NCBI GenBank assembly: GCA_030605745.1
Contig: JAUWHT010000157.1
Coordinates: 1 to 8,894 of the forward strand
From: Pirellulales bacterium
GTDB lineage: Bacteria > Planctomycetota > Planctomycetia > Pirellulales > Thermoguttaceae
Length of the DNA: 8,894 bases
Direction of reading: 5' to 3'
Position numbers and translations under genes: made by a program. The notes beneath the pieces are model-generated. The model searched no databases. It worked only from the letters and a program-made list of their open reading frames with translations, and was not told where the DNA came from. Positions 6,783-8,894 of the stretch are shown here, in pieces. Position 1 is the stretch's first letter; each line of letters begins with the position of its first letter.

Positions 6783-7357
6783 TGAACATCCACGAACTGC
6801 TCAAGAAGAGCCGCAGCTATCGCCGGTTCTATGAAGACCAACGGTTGGACAAGGAAACGCTCACCGAGTTGGTCGAACTAACCCGCCTGTGCCCATCGGC
6901 AGCCAATCGGCAGCCGCTGAAATATCTGCTGGCTTGCTCCCGGGAAGATACGGTGAAGATTTTTCCGCATCTCCGCTGGGCCGGGGCGATTAAGGATTGG
7001 CCGGGACCGGCCGAGGGCGAACGGCCGGCCGCGTATATTGTCATCCTGGGCGATACGCAGATCACCAAGAATTTCGACGTCGATCCGGGCATCGTCGCCC
7101 AGAGCATGTTGCTGGCCGCGGTCGAGCAGGGACTGGGCGGCTGCATGGTCGGCTCGATCGACCGCGCCGGACTCCGCCAGGTGCTGGGCATCCCCGACCG
7201 ATTCGAGATCACACTGGTGGTCGCCCTGGGAAAACCCAGCGAAACCGTGGTACTGAAAGACGCCAAAACCCCCCACGACATCGACTACTGGCGCGACCAG
7301 CAGGACCTGCATCACGTGCCGAAACGCCCGTTGACAGAGTTGTTGGTGGAACTTTGA
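6782..7357 (+). CDS. Nitroreductase-family flavoprotein
   Basis: Predicted 191-residue FMN-dependent oxidoreductase of the nitroreductase superfamily, the usual size of a subunit that forms dimers with FMN at the interface. Visible features are SRSYRRF (10-16, FMN phosphate contacts), CPSAANRQPLKY (37-48), GIVAQSMLLAAVEQGLGG with CMVG in the core FMN-binding helix region, and LVVALGKP near the C-terminal third. The end reads DIDYWRDQQDLHHVPKRPL; a YWRD...HHVPKR tail of this kind marks a subfamily I recall from anaerobes and planctomycetes. The physiological substrate is unknown. The ATG overlaps the ppdK stop (TAATG), indicating translational coupling; AAGAAG just upstream may help initiation. 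An open frame continues upstream to 6713 inside ppdK but has no support as a start. Confidence 0.9.
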   Translation: MNIHELLKKSRSYRRFYEDQRLDKETLTELVELTRLCPSAANRQPLKYLLACSREDTVKIFPHLRWAGAIKDWPGPAEGERPAAYIVILGDTQITKNFDVDPGIVAQSMLLAAVEQGLGGCMVGSIDRAGLRQVLGIPDRFEITLVVALGKPSETVVLKDAKTPHDIDYWRDQQDLHHVPKRPLTELLVEL

Positions 7358-7386
7358 GCCGTCAGCTTTCAGAATTCGACGGTCAT

Positions 7387-7726
7387 TCACAGCGGCAGAT
7401 AGCACACCTGCCCTTCCCACTGATCTTTGGAACTACAACGGATCAGCAGGAGTATATCCTCGATCGCTTGCCCGACCGTAACGTTGTGCGGCACCTCGAA
7501 CACGCCAGGCATGGCTCGACCCGCCTTGACACGCTCGTAGGCGAATCGAGTTACCGTGTTGACGTCGTGCGTGATCAGGACCCGACCGGCTTCCGCTGCC
7601 CACGCCAGAACAGTCGGATCATCGGCCCCGGAAAGTCCGACATCTTGGACTCGCACGACATCTATGCCCGAATCCCGGCGAGTCAGGCCGCGAAGGATAA
7701 TTCTCGTCGGCCAACAGTCGAAGCAT
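7387..7726 (-). pseudogene. Frameshifted DUF5615 PIN-like toxin
   Basis: The body of the protein (GIDVVRVQDVGLSGADDPTV, WAAEAGRVLITHDVNT, FAYERVKAGRAMPGVFEV, WEGQVCYLPL) is a clear DUF5615 PIN-like domain. Family members begin with an MLRLLADEN-like strand whose Asp is a putative nuclease residue. That start is present at 7726 (ATG, MLRLLADEN), 6 nt after the DUF433 stop, but in a different frame. From this ATG translation stops after 35 codons at 7619. The body resumes as ILRGLTRR from 7698. Between the Asn codon (7700-7702) and ATC (7696-7698) there is one base where relatives as I recall them have about four residues, so a loss of roughly 11 nt is likely. The open frame of the body extends upstream only as non-homologous sequence antisense to nothing useful within the DUF433 gene. 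A sequencing error is an alternative explanation. Confidence 0.8.
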
Positions 7727-7732
7727 GGTCTA

Positions 7733-8065
7733 CTACCGTTTGGGAGCATGGCGGGCCAGCAACCGCTCGCGAATACCATCTTGGGGAAAGCGTGCCTCGT
7801 TTTCCCGGCGAATCGCCTCGCTTTCATGCTTTCGCTTCTGAAGGTAGGTTTCGACCTCAGCCCGACGCCGGAGATAGAAACTGATCACAGCGTGGATATC
7901 GGGCAGCGTGACTGCCGGATACTGCTCGGCAATTTCTTCGGCCGTAGAGCCTTGCAGATACGCAATCACAATTGTGTCCAAGGTAACGCGCGTCCCTCCA
8001 ACGCGAATCACCCCACATTCATCCGTTTTCAGCGGGACCGGGTCGGTGGCGATAACAAGCGACAT
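7733..8065 (-). CDS. DUF433 antitoxin-like protein
   Basis: A 110-residue DUF433 (COG2442-type) protein that reads MSLVIATDPVPLKTDECG and VIRVGGTRVTLDTIVIAYLQ, then a helix-turn-helix-like stretch STAEEIAEQYPAVTLPDIHA. A basic, helical C-terminal part (RRRAEVETYLQKRKHE) ends at RLLARHAPKR. DUF433 proteins are usually encoded directly before a PIN-like toxin and are thought to act as antitoxin and DNA-binding autorepressor. Here the partner follows after 6 nt but is frameshifted. The start at 8065 fits the conserved MSLVIATDP N-terminus. AGGA lies 10 nt upstream. An in-frame ATG at 8137 would add 24 non-conserved residues and lies upstream of the predicted -10 (8129-8134), so it is rejected. 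The gene itself looks intact. Confidence 0.88.
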   Translation of the reverse strand: MSLVIATDPVPLKTDECGVIRVGGTRVTLDTIVIAYLQGSTAEEIAEQYPAVTLPDIHAVISFYLRRRAEVETYLQKRKHESEAIRRENEARFPQDGIRERLLARHAPKR

Positions 8066-8128
8066 GACTTGAGCGTCCTGTTCAACGAGAGTAGTTCTAT
8101 CTGAGATGGACCATAGCTGACTAATCCA

Positions 8129-8158
8129 ATTATACATCCCTTACCCGCATGCACACAA
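8129..8158 (-). promoter_or_regulatory. Putative promoter of the DUF433 gene
   Basis: On the minus strand TTGTGT (8153-8158, 3 of 6 matches) is followed after 18 nt by a perfect TATAAT (8129-8134). The leader to the ATG at 8065 would be about 57 nt. The element begins about 12 nt after the argS stop, so the antitoxin gene need not depend on argS transcription. A short palindrome ATCT-G-AGAT at 8099-8107 in the leader is a possible but weak operator. Confidence 0.45.
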
Positions 8159-8170
8159 GCCCAAACAGAG

Positions 8171-8894
8171 CTACATCTTCTCCACCACGTCGATTCCCAG
8201 CAGTTCCAGCCCTTTTTGGATCGTCCGAGCGGTTAGGTCGCACAGCAGCAGGCGGCTTTGGCGGAGTTGGTCGGTCTCCGCACGCAGCACGTGGCACTGC
8301 TCGAAGAAGGTCGAGTAGCGGTTGGCCAAATCGAACAGGTAGCCGGTCAGTTGGCTGGGACGGTAATCGGCCACAGCCAGGTTCAGCGCTTCGGAAAATC
8401 TGAGCAACTCCAGGCCCAAGGCCCGTTCTGCCGGCGAGTCCAGCAGGATCGGTGCGCCGGAGGACCTGAGTGTCTCGACGTCGACGTTGCCCTTGGCAAA
8501 GATGCTCCGCACCCGGGCGTAGGCATATTGCATATAGGTGGCCGTGTTGCCGTTCATGGCCAGCATTTTGTCGTAGTTGAAGACGTAGTCGCTGGTGCGG
8601 TTGTGCGAGAGGTCGGCGTACTTCAGCGCAGCGATGCCCACGGTTTCGGCGATTTTCTTGCGCTGTTCGGGCGAGAGTTCCGGTCCGTCGGGCTTGGCGT
8701 CGTCATTGGCGGCCACGATCTGGCCGGCCCGGTGGACAGCCTCATCTAATAAGCCCTCCAAACCAACTACGTCGCCCGATCGGGTCCGAAACGGCCGGCC
8801 GTCGTCGCCCAGCACGGTGCCAAAACTGACGTGCTGGAGTTCCACGTCGCGATAGCCCATCAGCCGGGCAGTGGCGAAGAGCTGCTCGAAGTGC
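8171..8894 (-). CDS. argS: Arginyl-tRNA synthetase, C-terminal part (runs off window)
   Basis: The last 240 codons of a class I aminoacyl-tRNA synthetase that charges tRNA-Arg using ATP. The reading frame is open to the right edge (HFEQLFATARLMGYRD), so the true start and the HIGH-motif catalytic half are outside. Visible features are HVSFGTVLGDDGRPFRTRSG, the region that replaces a canonical KMSKS loop in many ArgRS proteins, then the linker helix with YADLSHNRTSDYVFNYDKML. The DALR anticodon-binding domain follows, with GNTATYMQYAYARVRSI, ALNLAVADYRPSQLTGYLFD, FFEQCHVLRA and a terminal LGIDVVEKM. The ATG at 8860 is internal and not the start. Nothing suggests a defect in the visible part. 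Confidence 0.95.
   Translation of the reverse strand, partial: HFEQLFATARLMGYRDVELQHVSFGTVLGDDGRPFRTRSGDVVGLEGLLDEAVHRAGQIVAANDDAKPDGPELSPEQRKKIAETVGIAALKYADLSHNRTSDYVFNYDKMLAMNGNTATYMQYAYARVRSIFAKGNVDVETLRSSGAPILLDSPAERALGLELLRFSEALNLAVADYRPSQLTGYLFDLANRYSTFFEQCHVLRAETDQLRQSRLLLCDLTARTIQKGLELLGIDVVEKM

Noticed and set aside
7359..7382. Possible terminator between the nitroreductase and toxin genes (CCGTC...GACGG)
   Set aside because: Only a 5-bp stem with a 14-nt loop and no T-run, so not supportable as a terminator.
7696..7726. Programmed ribosomal frameshifting to rescue the toxin
   Set aside because: No slippery run or downstream stimulatory structure is seen at GAGAATTATCC, and the missing residues relative to the family point to a deletion instead.
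7727..7827. Upstream part of the DUF5615 open frame as a real N-terminus
   Set aside because: It overlaps the DUF433 gene in another frame, is not like DUF5615 N-termini, and the conserved MLRLLADEN start is found in the neighbouring frame at 7726.

Overview
The window looks like a piece of a chromosome from a GC-rich planctomycete-type bacterium (order Pirellulales or a relative). This is inferred from the gene mix (a serine/threonine kinase with a PP2C phosphatase, a DUF433/DUF5615 pair, a pyruvate phosphate dikinase and a planctomycete-like MFS carrier) and from short dispersed inverted repeats of a kind I associate with these genomes. No rRNA, tRNA, CRISPR array, transposase or phage gene is visible. 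No stretch longer than 300 bases lacks a gene.

Layout. (1) 1-1517: an upstream region with a perfect hairpin, then an MFS transporter on the plus strand (150-1517). (2) 1529-1631: a 30-bp imperfect inverted repeat between two convergent genes. (3) 1646-3937: three minus-strand genes, transcribed in the order CPBP-family membrane protease, compact atypical protein kinase, PP2C phosphatase. The protease and kinase are 12 nt apart, with a heptamer tandem repeat at the junction. The kinase and phosphatase are separated by 135 nt that hold an inverted pair of 26-bp REP-like sequences. (4) 4071-7357, divergent from the above: pyruvate phosphate dikinase (ppdK) with a one-base stop/start overlap to a nitroreductase-family flavoprotein. 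(5) 7387-8065, minus strand: an intact DUF433 antitoxin-like gene followed by a DUF5615 PIN-like toxin gene that is broken by a frameshift at about 7699. (6) 8171-8894, minus strand: the C-terminal part of arginyl-tRNA synthetase, running off the right edge.

How the parts may work together. The kinase and phosphatase are a plausible writer/eraser pair for protein phosphorylation, perhaps connected to the membrane through the CPBP protease. The kinase is unusual in having almost no activation segment. PPDK interconverts pyruvate and PEP using ATP and phosphate, and the coupled nitroreductase-like protein may be made in fixed ratio with it, although no functional link is known to me. The toxin-antitoxin locus appears to be decaying, with the antitoxin kept and the toxin inactivated. 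I found no clearly novel large system. The points most worth a second look are the compact kinase operon, the decaying toxin gene and the repeat elements.
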